Of a DNA stretch of 64,000 bases, positions 50,279 through 60,460 are shown piece after piece. A program made the translations under genes and the position numbers. The notes under the pieces are model-generated. The model worked only from the letters and a program-made list of their open reading frames with translations. It did not search any database and had not been told where the DNA came from. Position 1 is the first letter of the stretch. Each line of letters starts with the position of its first letter. The DNA is taken from NCBI GenBank assembly GCA_902610755.1, contig CACLWW010000002.1, forward strand, positions 1 through 64,000. The letters run 5' to 3'. The DNA is from an uncultured Pelagibacteraceae bacterium (GTDB taxonomy: Bacteria > Pseudomonadota > Alphaproteobacteria > Pelagibacterales > Pelagibacteraceae).

Positions 50279-50749
50279 ATGTCAACATTTGTATACATGA
50301 CTAGGTGCGATGGTTGTGGCCACTGTGTAGATATCTGTCCTTCAGATATCATGCATATAGATAAAAATATTAGAAGAGCAAAAAACATTGAACCAAATTT
50401 TTGTTGGGAATGTTACTCTTGCGTAAAAGCTTGTCCTAATCACGCAATAGATGTAAGAGGCTATGCTGACTTTGCTCCGATGGGTCACAGTGTAAGAGTT
50501 AGAAGAGAAGAAGAAAAAGGAACGATTTCTTGGAAAATAAAATTTAGAAATGGAACAGAAAAAGATTTTGTATCTCCGATTACAACAAAGCCATGGGGAA
50601 AATTCATTCCAAAGCTTGCTGATGGTGACAAACCTAATCAAGGAGAAATTAATTCTCAAATACTTTATAATGAACCTCACGGTTTAAACACTGATAAAGA
50701 TCTTCCAACTTTAGATAAGAACTCCTTTAAAAAAGGAGTTTATTATTAA
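50279..50749 (+). CDS. aprB: Adenylylsulfate reductase subunit beta
   Basis: CDGCGHCVDICPSDIMHID and CWECYSCVKACPNHAIDVRGYADFAPMG 4Fe-4S motifs. Confidence 0.97.
   Translation: MSTFVYMTRCDGCGHCVDICPSDIMHIDKNIRRAKNIEPNFCWECYSCVKACPNHAIDVRGYADFAPMGHSVRVRREEEKGTISWKIKFRNGTEKDFVSPITTKPWGKFIPKLADGDKPNQGEINSQILYNEPHGLNTDKDLPTLDKNSFKKGVYY
50720..50740 (+). promoter_or_regulatory. Hairpin covering the aprA Shine-Dalgarno
   Basis: AACTCCTTT-AAA-AAAGGAGTT perfect 9-bp stem containing AAGGAG (50733-50738), 10 nt before the aprA ATG. Confidence 0.6.
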
Positions 50750-52608
50750 TGCCTAAGAATAAAACTGTCTTTGAAGATTGTGATGTACTAGTTGTTGGCG
50801 GTGGTATGGCCGGTACTGGTGCTACTTTTGAAGCTAGACACTGGGGAAGAAATTTAAAAATCATTTGTGTTGAAAAAGCAAACATTGATAGAAGTGGTGC
50901 AGTAGCTCAAGGACTTTATGCAATTAACTGTTACATGGGAATGCAGTGGGGAGAAAACCAGCCTGAAGATCATGTAAGATACGCTAGAAATGATTTAATG
51001 GGATTAGTTAGAGAAGACTTAGGTTACGACATGGCAAGACACGTTGACTCAACTGTTCATATGTTTGATGAGTGGGGATTGCCTATGATGAAAAATAAAG
51101 AGACAGGCAGATATCAAAGAGAAGGTAAGTGGCAAATAATGATTCACGGTGAAAGTTATAAACCGATTGTTGCTGAGGCTGCAAAAAAGTCAGCCGATAA
51201 AATTTACAATAGAATAATGATAACTCATCTTCTTAAGGATGAAGAAAATGAGAACAGAGTCGCTGGAGCAGTTGGTTTTAATATGAGAACTGGTGACTAC
51301 CATGTATTTAAAGCTAAAGCAGTAATTATAGCTGCTGGTGGTGCATCACATATATTTAAGCCCAGAGCAGTTGGCGAAGGTATGGGAAGAACTTGGTATG
51401 CACCATGGAGTAACGGTTCTGCTTACGCATTACCGATAGCAGCTGGTGCTAAGATGACACAAATGGAAAATAGAATTGTACTTTGTAGATTTAAAGATGG
51501 TTACGGTCCAGTTGGAGCTTATTTTTTACATTTAAAAACATATACGCAGAATGCAAACGGGGAGAATTATGAAAAGAAATGGTACGACGCTACCAAAAAA
51601 CTTGTTGGAGAATACATAGATCATCATCCAACCCCGACTTGTTTAAGAAATCATGCATTCATCCAAGAGGTAGCAGCAGGTGGCGGACCAATCCACATGG
51701 TAACTAAAGAAGCTTTTCAGGATCCTCATTTAGAAACTGTTGGCTGGGAAAACTTTTTAGGTATGACAGTAGGTCAAGCCGTAGTTTGGGCATCACAAAA
51801 CATAGATCCAAAATATACTAATCCAGAATTAACAACTTCAGAGCCTTATGTTATGGGTTCACACGCAACATGTTCAGGAGCATGGGTAAGTGGTCCAGAA
51901 GACATTGCTCCAGATGATTATTTCTGGGGATATAACAGAATGATGTCTGTAGAAGGTTTATTTGGAGCAGGTGACACTGTTGGAGGAAGTGCTCACAAAT
52001 TTTCATCAGGTTCTTTCACTGAAGGAAGATTAGCCGCAAAAGCTGCTGTTAAATACATTGAAGATAAAAAAGCCAACAATATTAAGTTAAGTGAGAAACA
52101 GTATAACGATTTAAAAGAGGTAATCTATAAACCTCTGGAAAATTATACAGTTGGAAGAAATGAGATAACTGGAGGTACAGTTTCACCAAGTTATATTTCA
52201 CCTATACAAGGCCTACAAAGACTTCAAAAAATCATGGATGAATATTGTGGTGGTATCACTAATAACTATATGACAAATGATAACCTTCTTAAAAAAGGTT
52301 TAGAATTATTAGATTGGCTTCAAGAGGACCTAGAAAATGTAGGGGCCGAGGATTATCACCAGTTGATGAGAGCGTGGGAGTTGAAACATAGAGCTTTAAC
52401 GTCTCAATGTGTTACTGAACATACTTTATTTAGAGAAGAAACTCGTTGGCCAGGATACTACTATAGAGGCGACCACATGAAATTAGATGATGAAAATTGG
52501 CATTGTTTAACAGTATCAAGAAGAGATCCTGAAACAGGTAAGTTCACAATGGAAAAAAAACCTGTTTATCACATAGTTGACGATAAAGAGAAAAAAAAGG
52601 CATCTTAA
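50749..52608 (+). CDS. aprA: Adenylylsulfate reductase subunit alpha
   Basis: VLVVGGGMAGTGATFEARHWG, FGAGDTVGGSAHKFSSGSFTEGRLAAKAAVKY. Confidence 0.97.
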   Translation: MPKNKTVFEDCDVLVVGGGMAGTGATFEARHWGRNLKIICVEKANIDRSGAVAQGLYAINCYMGMQWGENQPEDHVRYARNDLMGLVREDLGYDMARHVDSTVHMFDEWGLPMMKNKETGRYQREGKWQIMIHGESYKPIVAEAAKKSADKIYNRIMITHLLKDEENENRVAGAVGFNMRTGDYHVFKAKAVIIAAGGASHIFKPRAVGEGMGRTWYAPWSNGSAYALPIAAGAKMTQMENRIVLCRFKDGYGPVGAYFLHLKTYTQNANGENYEKKWYDATKKLVGEYIDHHPTPTCLRNHAFIQEVAAGGGPIHMVTKEAFQDPHLETVGWENFLGMTVGQAVVWASQNIDPKYTNPELTTSEPYVMGSHATCSGAWVSGPEDIAPDDYFWGYNRMMSVEGLFGAGDTVGGSAHKFSSGSFTEGRLAAKAAVKYIEDKKANNIKLSEKQYNDLKEVIYKPLENYTVGRNEITGGTVSPSYISPIQGLQRLQKIMDEYCGGITNNYMTNDNLLKKGLELLDWLQEDLENVGAEDYHQLMRAWELKHRALTSQCVTEHTLFREETRWPGYYYRGDHMKLDDENWHCLTVSRRDPETGKFTMEKKPVYHIVDDKEKKKAS

Positions 52609-52623
52609 AAGGACTTCAAAAAT

Positions 52624-52974
52624 ATGAGCTTCACATCAAAGACTGATGATGAAATTATAAAATTGGCTAATCCAATATGGTCAAATCTTATTAAGTCCTC
52701 AAATATGAAAGATTATGGCGGTTTTACTAGGGATTTTTCTTCACAAATGCTCTATGGAGCAAATGAGGTTGAGCTAGGTAAACAATGGGCCAGCAATAAA
52801 TTAATCTCAAGTTTGACTGATAATTTCCAGGCCTTTGGTTGTTTAAGACGAGGGATGCACGTAACGGTATTGTTTAAACAGACAAGTACTACAGAAGAGG
52901 GTGAGTTCTTAGGAAGACTTGTTCTTGGAGAAGAGGGCGGTGCTGTGAAGGTATTTGGGGCAACTATTTTTTAA
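52624..52974 (+). CDS. Conserved hypothetical protein (116 aa)
   Basis: ORF closely following aprA; no family recognised. Confidence 0.7.
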   Translation: MSFTSKTDDEIIKLANPIWSNLIKSSNMKDYGGFTRDFSSQMLYGANEVELGKQWASNKLISSLTDNFQAFGCLRRGMHVTVLFKQTSTTEEGEFLGRLVLGEEGGAVKVFGATIF

Positions 52975-53010
52975 AAAATTCTTGCAAAGATCCTTATTAA
53001 GGTGTACTTG

Positions 53011-53166
53011 ATGAGTATGCTTGAATATTTCCAAAAACACACAAACTCTTTCAAGCACATATTTAACTTAAAAATTATATCAAATATAAACACTAAAATT
53101 GCTCTTTATATTGGTTTAGCAGCATACTGGGTAGTAATGTTATCTAGTACTTTTTTTGGATTCTAA
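53011..53166 (+). CDS. 51-aa small membrane protein
   Basis: Hand-read ORF MSMLEYFQKHTNSFKHIFNLKIISNINTKIALYIGLAAYWVVMLSSTFFGF*. Confidence 0.5.
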   Translation: MSMLEYFQKHTNSFKHIFNLKIISNINTKIALYIGLAAYWVVMLSSTFFGF

Positions 53167-53212
53167 ATATCAAACAGTTGACTTTAATAATTTTGAGGAA
53201 TAATTAATCCCA

Positions 53213-54310
53213 ATGGAGTTCTTTCTTCCTATTGCAGAAGTAAATGTAAGCTTACCTTTTATCTTTTTTTTAAGTTTAGTTGTTGGAATTTTATCAGGTT
53301 TATTTGGTGTTGGCGGTGGTTTCTTAATGACCCCTTTCTTAATTTTTTTAGGAATTCCACCAGCTTATGCAGTACCAAATGAGGCTAATAATATTTTAGG
53401 TACATCTATATCAGGATCTACAACACATTATTTGAAAGGCACTCTTGATTATAAAATGGGTTTAATGATTGTAGTTGGTGGTGCTATGGGAACTATCCTA
53501 GGTATTTTAACTTTTACTTATTTTCAAGACATTGGAAAAATTAATATCGTTATTTCACTAGCATATATGTACATACTAGCTATCATCGGAACTATGATGC
53601 TGGTTCAAGGTGTTACAGAAATCGATAGAGCCAGAAAAAAAATTATTATTAAAAAAAAATTACACGATCATAATTGGTTACAAGGTTTGCCTTTAAGAAT
53701 GAGGTTTAAAAAATCTAAACTTTACGAAAGTGCTTTTACTCCAATTATCATGGGATTTATTGTGGGCTACATAGCAGCTATACTTGGTGTTGGTGGAGCT
53801 TTTATACTTGTTCCTGCGATGATTTATATTATAGGAATGCCCACTAAATTAATTCCTGGAACTTCTTTATTTGTAACAATATTTATTAGTGCAATAGTTA
53901 CTATCCTGCATGCGTTTAATTACGGTACGATTGACTTAATATTAGTAACAGTTTTAATTTTAGGTTCTATACTTGGGGTTCAAATAGGCCAAAAGATTGG
54001 TGAAAAAGTTGATAGTTCACAGTTTAAAACTATTTTAGCAATGCTTTTGTTATTAGTTGGGATAGCGATAGCATACGATACTTTTTTTGTAGAAGAGGTA
54101 ATAAAAGAGACATCAAATATCGGATCTAAAACATTAGGACCAATCTCCCAATTTGTAAGAGACTTATCTAAAAATGTTCCAGTTCTTTATGGATTGTTCT
54201 CAATTGTTTTAGCTCTTGTATTAGGTGTTGGTGCGGCAATTTTGAGAAGGTTTTTATCAAATCTTAAAAAAAAATTTGTATACACAGCTCCGCCTGCTTC
54301 ACAAAAGTAG
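53213..54310 (+). CDS. TauE/SafE family sulfite exporter-like protein
   Basis: LSLVVGILSGLFGVGGGFLMTPFLIFLGIPPAYAVPNEANNI; second GVGGAFILVPAMIYIIGMP repeat. Confidence 0.93.
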   Translation: MEFFLPIAEVNVSLPFIFFLSLVVGILSGLFGVGGGFLMTPFLIFLGIPPAYAVPNEANNILGTSISGSTTHYLKGTLDYKMGLMIVVGGAMGTILGILTFTYFQDIGKINIVISLAYMYILAIIGTMMLVQGVTEIDRARKKIIIKKKLHDHNWLQGLPLRMRFKKSKLYESAFTPIIMGFIVGYIAAILGVGGAFILVPAMIYIIGMPTKLIPGTSLFVTIFISAIVTILHAFNYGTIDLILVTVLILGSILGVQIGQKIGEKVDSSQFKTILAMLLLLVGIAIAYDTFFVEEVIKETSNIGSKTLGPISQFVRDLSKNVPVLYGLFSIVLALVLGVGAAILRRFLSNLKKKFVYTAPPASQK

Positions 54311-54345
54311 TTTAATTTTATAAAATTGATTATAATGTACTCTAA

Positions 54346-54714
54346 ATGAAAAAATTATTTGTATTATTATTAATTATATTACCTTTCAATTTAGCTGTAG
54401 CTGAAAAACAAACAACATTCGATGCTAATGTTTTTAATAAAGCCCAGTCAGATGGAAAGACTGTAGTTGTAAGTTCATGGATAAAATATTGCACATCATG
54501 TGCTAGTCAAATGAAAGCATTGAAAGATGTTGAAAAAGATTTTGACAACTTAATTTATCTTACATTTGATGTCACAAATAGAGAGATCGCAAAACAACTA
54601 AATATTCAGTTTCAAACTACTCTTGTAATCTATAAGAATAATGAAGAGGTCTATCGAAGTTTAGGTGAATTAAGTAAAGATAAAATTTATAAAGCTATAA
54701 ACTCTGTAATTTAA
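54346..54714 (+). CDS. Secreted thioredoxin-fold protein
   Basis: Signal peptide; VVSSWIKYCTSCASQMKAL. Confidence 0.85.
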   Translation: MKKLFVLLLIILPFNLAVAEKQTTFDANVFNKAQSDGKTVVVSSWIKYCTSCASQMKALKDVEKDFDNLIYLTFDVTNREIAKQLNIQFQTTLVIYKNNEEVYRSLGELSKDKIYKAINSVI

Positions 54715-55881
54715 TTAGGCACTTCTATACAACTTAGTCATTACAAATTCTTTATGACCTAGTGCTTCAGCACAAGTTAGTCTCCCATTTGCAACTTTAA
54801 TAGTAGATTTAATCAATTCATCACCAGCCTGATCAAGATCCATTTCTCTTGATAATATTTTTGAAACATCGACATCAATATGTTCACTCATAGTTTTCGC
54901 TGTTAATGGATTAGCTGTAAGCTTAATCACAGGCTCAATCGGATTGCCAATTATATTTCCTTGACCGGTCGGAAATAAATGAATGTTAAAACCACCAGCA
55001 GCTTGAAGAGTGACACACTCAGCAGCAGCTGATGAGGTGTCCATAAAATATAAACCTTTTCCTTTGGTTGGTTCTTCAGCTGGTTCTAGTACGTCTATAA
55101 ATTTTCTAGAACCTATTTTTTGAAAATTTCCAAAAGCCTTTTCTTCAATTGTTGTGAGTCCTCCTGCAATATTTCCAGCTGTTGGTTGACTTTCTGACAA
55201 ATCATTCGTTGCTTCCTTTAATATAAAGTCGTTGTATGAACTCCAAGTTTTCATAAATTTATCTTGAGCTTCTTTTGTTTTTCCTCTTTTTGCACATACA
55301 GTTTCGGCTCCGGTTAATTCTGATGTTTCACCAAAACATAAATGTACTCCTAATGGTTCAAGTTTATCCATTAAGTTCCCAACCGTTGGATTAGATGCAA
55401 GACCTGATGTTGTATCAGACTCTCCACATTTTACTGATATCCACAAATCACTTATAGGACATTCCTCTCTTTGTTTTTCAGATGCCCACATTGAAAATTC
55501 TTGAGCTTTTTTTGAAACTTTTGCAATTGTGTCGATATCCCCAACACCCTCTATACTAAAACCCTCAACTGGCTTTCCAGTCTTAGCAATCGCATCAACA
55601 ATTCTTTTTGTCCATTTAGGCTCAATACCAATTACAATTACTGCAGCTACATTTGGATTTCGTCCCGTTCCAATCATTGTTCTAAAGTGAAGTTCTAAGT
55701 CAGCACCAAATTGTAATCTGCCATATGAATGCGGAAGTGCAATTGTCCCCTTAATATTATTGGCCACTGCTTCAGCACATGCATTCGAAATATCATCTAC
55801 TGGAAGAATAATCACATGATTTCTAGTTCCCGCTCTCCCGTTTTCTCTTTTAAAACCTAAAAAACTTTTTGGAATTTGCAT
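54715..55881 (-). CDS. suyB: (2R)-sulfolactate sulfo-lyase subunit beta (SuyB)-like / UxaA-family large subunit
   Basis: [49 protein letters not shown]; paired with a SuyA-like subunit and near xsc. Confidence 0.75.
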   Translation of the reverse strand: MQIPKSFLGFKRENGRAGTRNHVIILPVDDISNACAEAVANNIKGTIALPHSYGRLQFGADLELHFRTMIGTGRNPNVAAVIVIGIEPKWTKRIVDAIAKTGKPVEGFSIEGVGDIDTIAKVSKKAQEFSMWASEKQREECPISDLWISVKCGESDTTSGLASNPTVGNLMDKLEPLGVHLCFGETSELTGAETVCAKRGKTKEAQDKFMKTWSSYNDFILKEATNDLSESQPTAGNIAGGLTTIEEKAFGNFQKIGSRKFIDVLEPAEEPTKGKGLYFMDTSSAAAECVTLQAAGGFNIHLFPTGQGNIIGNPIEPVIKLTANPLTAKTMSEHIDVDVSKILSREMDLDQAGDELIKSTIKVANGRLTCAEALGHKEFVMTKLYRSA

Positions 55882-55882
55882 T

Positions 55883-56170
55883 TTACCACTTTTTCGTTTT
55901 TACGTTATGGACGTGAACATGGTCGCCTTTTTTAATAGATTTGACCACCTTTCCTATGTCATGTCCGTATTTAATTATAGTATCGCCTTCTTTAAGATCC
56001 TGTAATGCTATTTTATGGCCCAATGGTATTTCAGCTTCAGACTTTACTATAGATGAAGAGTCGTCTTCCATTATCCAGCAGCCACAATCTTGGCCCTTCG
56101 TTACTCTTTCTATAACAATTACACCAACATTATCTTTTTTATCGTGTATAATTATATCGGTTTTAGCCAT
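55883..56170 (-). CDS. suyA: (2R)-sulfolactate sulfo-lyase subunit alpha (SuyA)-like, SAF domain
   Basis: [48 protein letters not shown]. Confidence 0.75.
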   Translation of the reverse strand: MAKTDIIIHDKKDNVGVIVIERVTKGQDCGCWIMEDDSSSIVKSEAEIPLGHKIALQDLKEGDTIIKYGHDIGKVVKSIKKGDHVHVHNVKTKKW

Positions 56171-56250
56171 TGTGACGATTTCTTAGTAGAAACTTCCTAA
56201 GAATTTATATATTAATCATGCGATTGCAAACAAAATTGTAGAGAATATTT

Positions 56251-58032
56251 ATGACCAAAATGACCACAGAAGAAGCTTTTATTAAAGTTCTTCAAATGCA
56301 TGGAGTTGAGCACGCATTTGGAATTATTGGTTCTGCTTTTATGCCGATTTCAGATTTATTTCCAAAAGCAGGAATAACTTTTTGGGATGTTGCTCACGAA
56401 ACTAACGGAGGTCTAATTGCAGATGGTTACACTCGTGCAACTGGAAAAATGTCAATGGTGATTGCTCAGAATGGTCCAGGTATCACAGGTCTAGTTACAC
56501 CTATTAAAACAGCTTATTGGAACCATACACCTTTATTAGTTGTAACTCCTCAAGCTGCAAACAAAACAATGGGTCAAGGTGGTTTTCAAGAGGTAGAGCA
56601 AATGAATTTATTCAAAGACATGGTTTGTTACCAAGAAGAAGTTAGAGACCCATCAAGAATGGCAGAAGTACTAAATAGAGTAATTGAAAAAGCTTTTAGA
56701 GGATCGGCACCAGCACAAATAAATATACCAAGAGATTATTGGACGCAAGTTATAGACATCGAACTTCCTCCTATTGTAAGATTTGAAAGACAAGGTGGCG
56801 GAAAAGATGCAATTGAAAGAGCTTCAAGTTTACTATCAAAAGCAAAGTTTCCAGTAATTTTATCAGGTGCAGGAGTAGTTATTGGTGGAGCGATAGAAGA
56901 ATGTAAAAAATTAGCAGAGAAATTAGATGCACCAGTTTGCAATGGTTACCAACACAATGACAGTTTTCCTGGTAGTCATCCACTGGCTGTTGGACCTTTA
57001 GGTTACAACGGTTCAAAAGCAGCTATGGAACTTATTTCAAAGGCCGATGTTGTTTTAGCATTAGGAACAAGATTAAATCCTTTTTCAACTTTACCAGGTT
57101 ATGGAATCGACTATTGGCCTAAAAATGCAACAATAATTCAAGTAGATATGAACCCAGATAGAATAGGTTTAACAAAAAAAGTTACTGTGGGAATATGCGG
57201 TGATGCAAAACAAGTTGCACAACAGATTTTAGATAAACTTTCATCTAATGCTGGTAATATAGGTCGAGATGAGAGAAGAAATTTAATTCACAAAACTAAA
57301 TCCGCTTGGCTACAAACTTTAGCTGGGCTAGATCACGAAGAGGATGATCCAGGAACAGTCTGGAATAAAGAGGCAAGAGAAAGAGATAAAGATAGAATGT
57401 CTCCTAGACAAGCGTGGAGAGCAATTCAAGATGCTCTACCAAAAGACGTAATAATTTCGAGTGATATTGGAAACAATTGTGCAATAGGAAATGCTTATCC
57501 AACTTTTGAAAAAGGAAGAAAATATTTAGCCCCAGGTTTATTTGGACCGTGTGGTTACGGATTTCCAGCAATCTTAGGTGCAAAAATTGGATGCCCTGAT
57601 ACACCTGTAATTGGTTTTGCTGGTGATGGTGCGTTCGGAATAAGTATGAATGAAATGAGTTCATGTGCTAGGGAAGAATGGCCAGCTATTACCATGGTTA
57701 TATTCAGAAACTATCAATGGGGTGCTGAAAAAAGAAATTCAATTTTATGGTTTGATGATAACTTTGTTGGAACAGAGCTAGATCCAGAACTGAGTTACGC
57801 AAAAGTTGCAAACGCATGTGGTTTAAAAGGTGTTACATGCAAAACAATGGAAGAAACCACCAAAGCCATCAAACAGTCTTGTGAGGATCAAAAAAAAGGA
57901 ATTACTACTTTCATAGAGGTAATATTAAATCAAGAGCTAGGAGAACCGTTTAGAAGAGATGCAATGAAAAAACCAGTTGAGGTCGCGGGTATACAAAAGA
58001 AAGATATGAAACCTCAAAAATCATTAATTTAA
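56251..58032 (+). CDS. xsc: Sulfoacetaldehyde acetyltransferase
   Basis: 593-aa TPP enzyme; MTTEEAFIKVLQMHGVEHAFGIIGSAFMPISDLFPKAGITFWDVAHE typical of Xsc. Confidence 0.93.
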   Translation: MTKMTTEEAFIKVLQMHGVEHAFGIIGSAFMPISDLFPKAGITFWDVAHETNGGLIADGYTRATGKMSMVIAQNGPGITGLVTPIKTAYWNHTPLLVVTPQAANKTMGQGGFQEVEQMNLFKDMVCYQEEVRDPSRMAEVLNRVIEKAFRGSAPAQINIPRDYWTQVIDIELPPIVRFERQGGGKDAIERASSLLSKAKFPVILSGAGVVIGGAIEECKKLAEKLDAPVCNGYQHNDSFPGSHPLAVGPLGYNGSKAAMELISKADVVLALGTRLNPFSTLPGYGIDYWPKNATIIQVDMNPDRIGLTKKVTVGICGDAKQVAQQILDKLSSNAGNIGRDERRNLIHKTKSAWLQTLAGLDHEEDDPGTVWNKEARERDKDRMSPRQAWRAIQDALPKDVIISSDIGNNCAIGNAYPTFEKGRKYLAPGLFGPCGYGFPAILGAKIGCPDTPVIGFAGDGAFGISMNEMSSCAREEWPAITMVIFRNYQWGAEKRNSILWFDDNFVGTELDPELSYAKVANACGLKGVTCKTMEETTKAIKQSCEDQKKGITTFIEVILNQELGEPFRRDAMKKPVEVAGIQKKDMKPQKSLI

Positions 58033-58033
58033 T

Positions 58034-58423
58034 TTGAAAAATACAGAAATAAAAATCGGTTCTAATAAAAGTTTTGGAATAGTATTTTTTATAGTTTTTT
58101 TATTAATTGCAATTTATCCTTTGATAAATAATGGTGAGTTAAGGATATGGTCCTTAGTTGTTGCGATAATTTTTTTTATTTTAGGATTAGTAAACTCTAA
58201 AGTTTTGACACCTTTGAACAAACTTTGGTTTAAGTTTGGATTACTGTTAGGAAAAATAGTATCCCCATTAATAATGGGTTTTATATTTTTTTTTGTAGTC
58301 ACACCGATCGCTTTTATAATGAGAATAATTGGCAAAGATCTACTTAATTTAAAATTTAATAATAAAAAAACTTATTGGATTGAAAAAACAGATCCAAAAA
58401 GTAAAATGAAGAATCAGTTTTAA
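58034..58423 (+). CDS. SxtJ-like membrane protein
   Basis: 129 aa; LTPLNKLWFKFGLLLGKIVSPLIMGFIFFFVVTPIAFIMR; TTG start. Confidence 0.8.
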   Translation: MKNTEIKIGSNKSFGIVFFIVFLLIAIYPLINNGELRIWSLVVAIIFFILGLVNSKVLTPLNKLWFKFGLLLGKIVSPLIMGFIFFFVVTPIAFIMRIIGKDLLNLKFNNKKTYWIEKTDPKSKMKNQF

Positions 58424-58424
58424 C

Positions 58425-58574
58425 ATGAGTTTTATAAAAGAGTTTTGGGAATTTTTAAAAGTAAGGAAAAAATACTGGCTTTTGCCAATAATATTAGTTC
58501 TTGTTTTATTTGGAGGATTAATTGTGTTAACACAAGGTACAGCAGTAGCTCCATTTATTTACACAATTTTTTAA
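58425..58574 (+). CDS. DUF5989-like small membrane protein
   Basis: Hand-read ORF MSFIKEFWEFLKVRKKYWLLPIILVLVLFGGLIVLTQGTAVAPFIYTIF*. Confidence 0.85.
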   Translation: MSFIKEFWEFLKVRKKYWLLPIILVLVLFGGLIVLTQGTAVAPFIYTIF

Positions 58575-58575
58575 A

Positions 58576-60411
58576 GTGAAATCAATTTTAGGTATCTCTG
58601 CATTTTATCATGATAGCGCAGCTTGTCTTTTAAAAGATGGAGAAATTATCTCAGCAGCTCAAGAAGAGAGATTTACCAGAAAAAAACACGACTCAAGCTA
58701 CCCCCATCATGCAATAGAATTTGTTTTGAAATACGGAAACCTGAAATTAAGTGAAGTAGACCAAATTGTTTTTTTTGAAAAACCATTTTTAAAATTCGAG
58801 AGATTATTGGAAACTTATGTTGCTTTTGCGCCACGCGGTTTTATTTCATTCGCAAAAGCTATGCCATTATGGATCAAAGAAAAACTTTTTCAAAAAAATT
58901 TCCTTTTTAATAAACTAAAAGTTCACGACAAAGATTATAAATCAGATCAAAATATTTTTTTTTCTGATCATCACCTTAGTCATGCCGCAAGTGCTTTTTT
59001 TCCATCTCCATTTAAAGAGGCAGTGGTTCTAACTGCAGATGGTGTTGGTGAGTGGGCAACTACCACTGTAGCAGTTGGAAAAGAAAACAACTTAGAAATA
59101 AAAAAGGAAATTCATTTTCCACATTCCCTTGGACTGCTCTATTCTGCATTCACTTATTACACAGGTTTTAAAGTTAATAGTGGAGAGTATAAGTTAATGG
59201 GTTTAGCACCATACGGGAAACCTGTTTATGAAGATAAGATTAAAAAGTTAGTTGATATCAAAGAAGATGGAACTTTTAGATTGGATCAAAAGTATTTTAA
59301 TTATGCAACTGGGCTTACAATGACCAACGACAAATTTGATGATTTATTTGGTCAAAAACCACGAGATCCTCAAAATGAAAAAATTACTCAATTCCATATG
59401 GATATAGCTGCCTCCATTCAAAAAATAACAGAGGAGATAATGATAAAATTAGTTAAATCTTTACATAAAGATTATGGTATTAAAAATTTGTGTTTAGCTG
59501 GTGGTGTAGCATTAAATTGTGTAGCTAACGGCAGAATTCTCAAAGAAAATATTTTTAATAATATTTGGATTCAGCCTGCAGCAGGGGATGCAGGAGGCTC
59601 TTTAGGGGCAGCATTAGCACTTTGGTATATCGAACAGGGCAATGAAAGAGAAATAAATTCAAATGATGATATGAAAGGTTCTTACTTGGGACCAGAGTTT
59701 ACGGATGAAGAGATTGAAGAAGAACTTAAATTAATTGGTGCTAATTATGAAAAGGTTAATTATGAGGATTTATTAAACAAAATTTCAGAATTTCTATCAA
59801 ATGAAAAAGCAATTGGATGGTTTCAGGGGAGAATGGAATTTGGTCCAAGAGCATTGGGTGGCAGATCTATATTAGGTGACCCAAGATCTGACAAGATGCA
59901 AAAAAATTTAAATTTAAAAGTAAAATATAGAGAAAGCTTTAGACCTTTTGCTCCATCAGTTTTGAGAGAAGATTTAAAGGATTGGTTTGATATGAATGTT
60001 GACAGTCCTTATATGTTACTAGTTGCTAATATTAATTCTGACAAAAAAATTGAAATGACTAATGAGCAAGAAAATCTTTTTGGTATAGATAAACTTAATA
60101 TCAGAAAATCAGAGATACCGGCTGTTACACATGTGGATTATTCTGCAAGAGTTCAAACAGTAAATAAAAATAATAATAAACGATATTATGATTTAATATC
60201 TAAATTTAAGGAAAAAACAGGATGCCCGATTGTTGTAAATACTTCATTTAATGTAAGAGGTGAGCCAATTGTTTGCACACCAACTGATGCATTTAATTGT
60301 TTTATGGGAACAGAATTAGATTACCTTGTAATTGGAAATTATATTTTAGATAAAAAAAAACAGAATCCAAAATTAAAAAAAGATTATACAAAGGAATTTG
60401 AGCTTGATTAG
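58576..60411 (+). CDS. Carbamoyltransferase (NodU/CmcH family)
   Basis: ILGISAFYHDSAACLLKDGEIISAAQEERFTRKKHDSSYP; GRMEFGPRALGGRSILGDPR. Confidence 0.95.
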   Translation: MKSILGISAFYHDSAACLLKDGEIISAAQEERFTRKKHDSSYPHHAIEFVLKYGNLKLSEVDQIVFFEKPFLKFERLLETYVAFAPRGFISFAKAMPLWIKEKLFQKNFLFNKLKVHDKDYKSDQNIFFSDHHLSHAASAFFPSPFKEAVVLTADGVGEWATTTVAVGKENNLEIKKEIHFPHSLGLLYSAFTYYTGFKVNSGEYKLMGLAPYGKPVYEDKIKKLVDIKEDGTFRLDQKYFNYATGLTMTNDKFDDLFGQKPRDPQNEKITQFHMDIAASIQKITEEIMIKLVKSLHKDYGIKNLCLAGGVALNCVANGRILKENIFNNIWIQPAAGDAGGSLGAALALWYIEQGNEREINSNDDMKGSYLGPEFTDEEIEEELKLIGANYEKVNYEDLLNKISEFLSNEKAIGWFQGRMEFGPRALGGRSILGDPRSDKMQKNLNLKVKYRESFRPFAPSVLREDLKDWFDMNVDSPYMLLVANINSDKKIEMTNEQENLFGIDKLNIRKSEIPAVTHVDYSARVQTVNKNNNKRYYDLISKFKEKTGCPIVVNTSFNVRGEPIVCTPTDAFNCFMGTELDYLVIGNYILDKKKQNPKLKKDYTKEFELD

Positions 60412-60460
60412 AGACAAATTTATGCATTTAAAATTTTTTTTTTTCTATTAAAGTAATTTA

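Noticed and set aside
50342-50680. 112-aa minus-strand ORF inside aprB
   Set aside because: Fully antisense to a strongly conserved ferredoxin-type gene; low-complexity F/S-rich translation.
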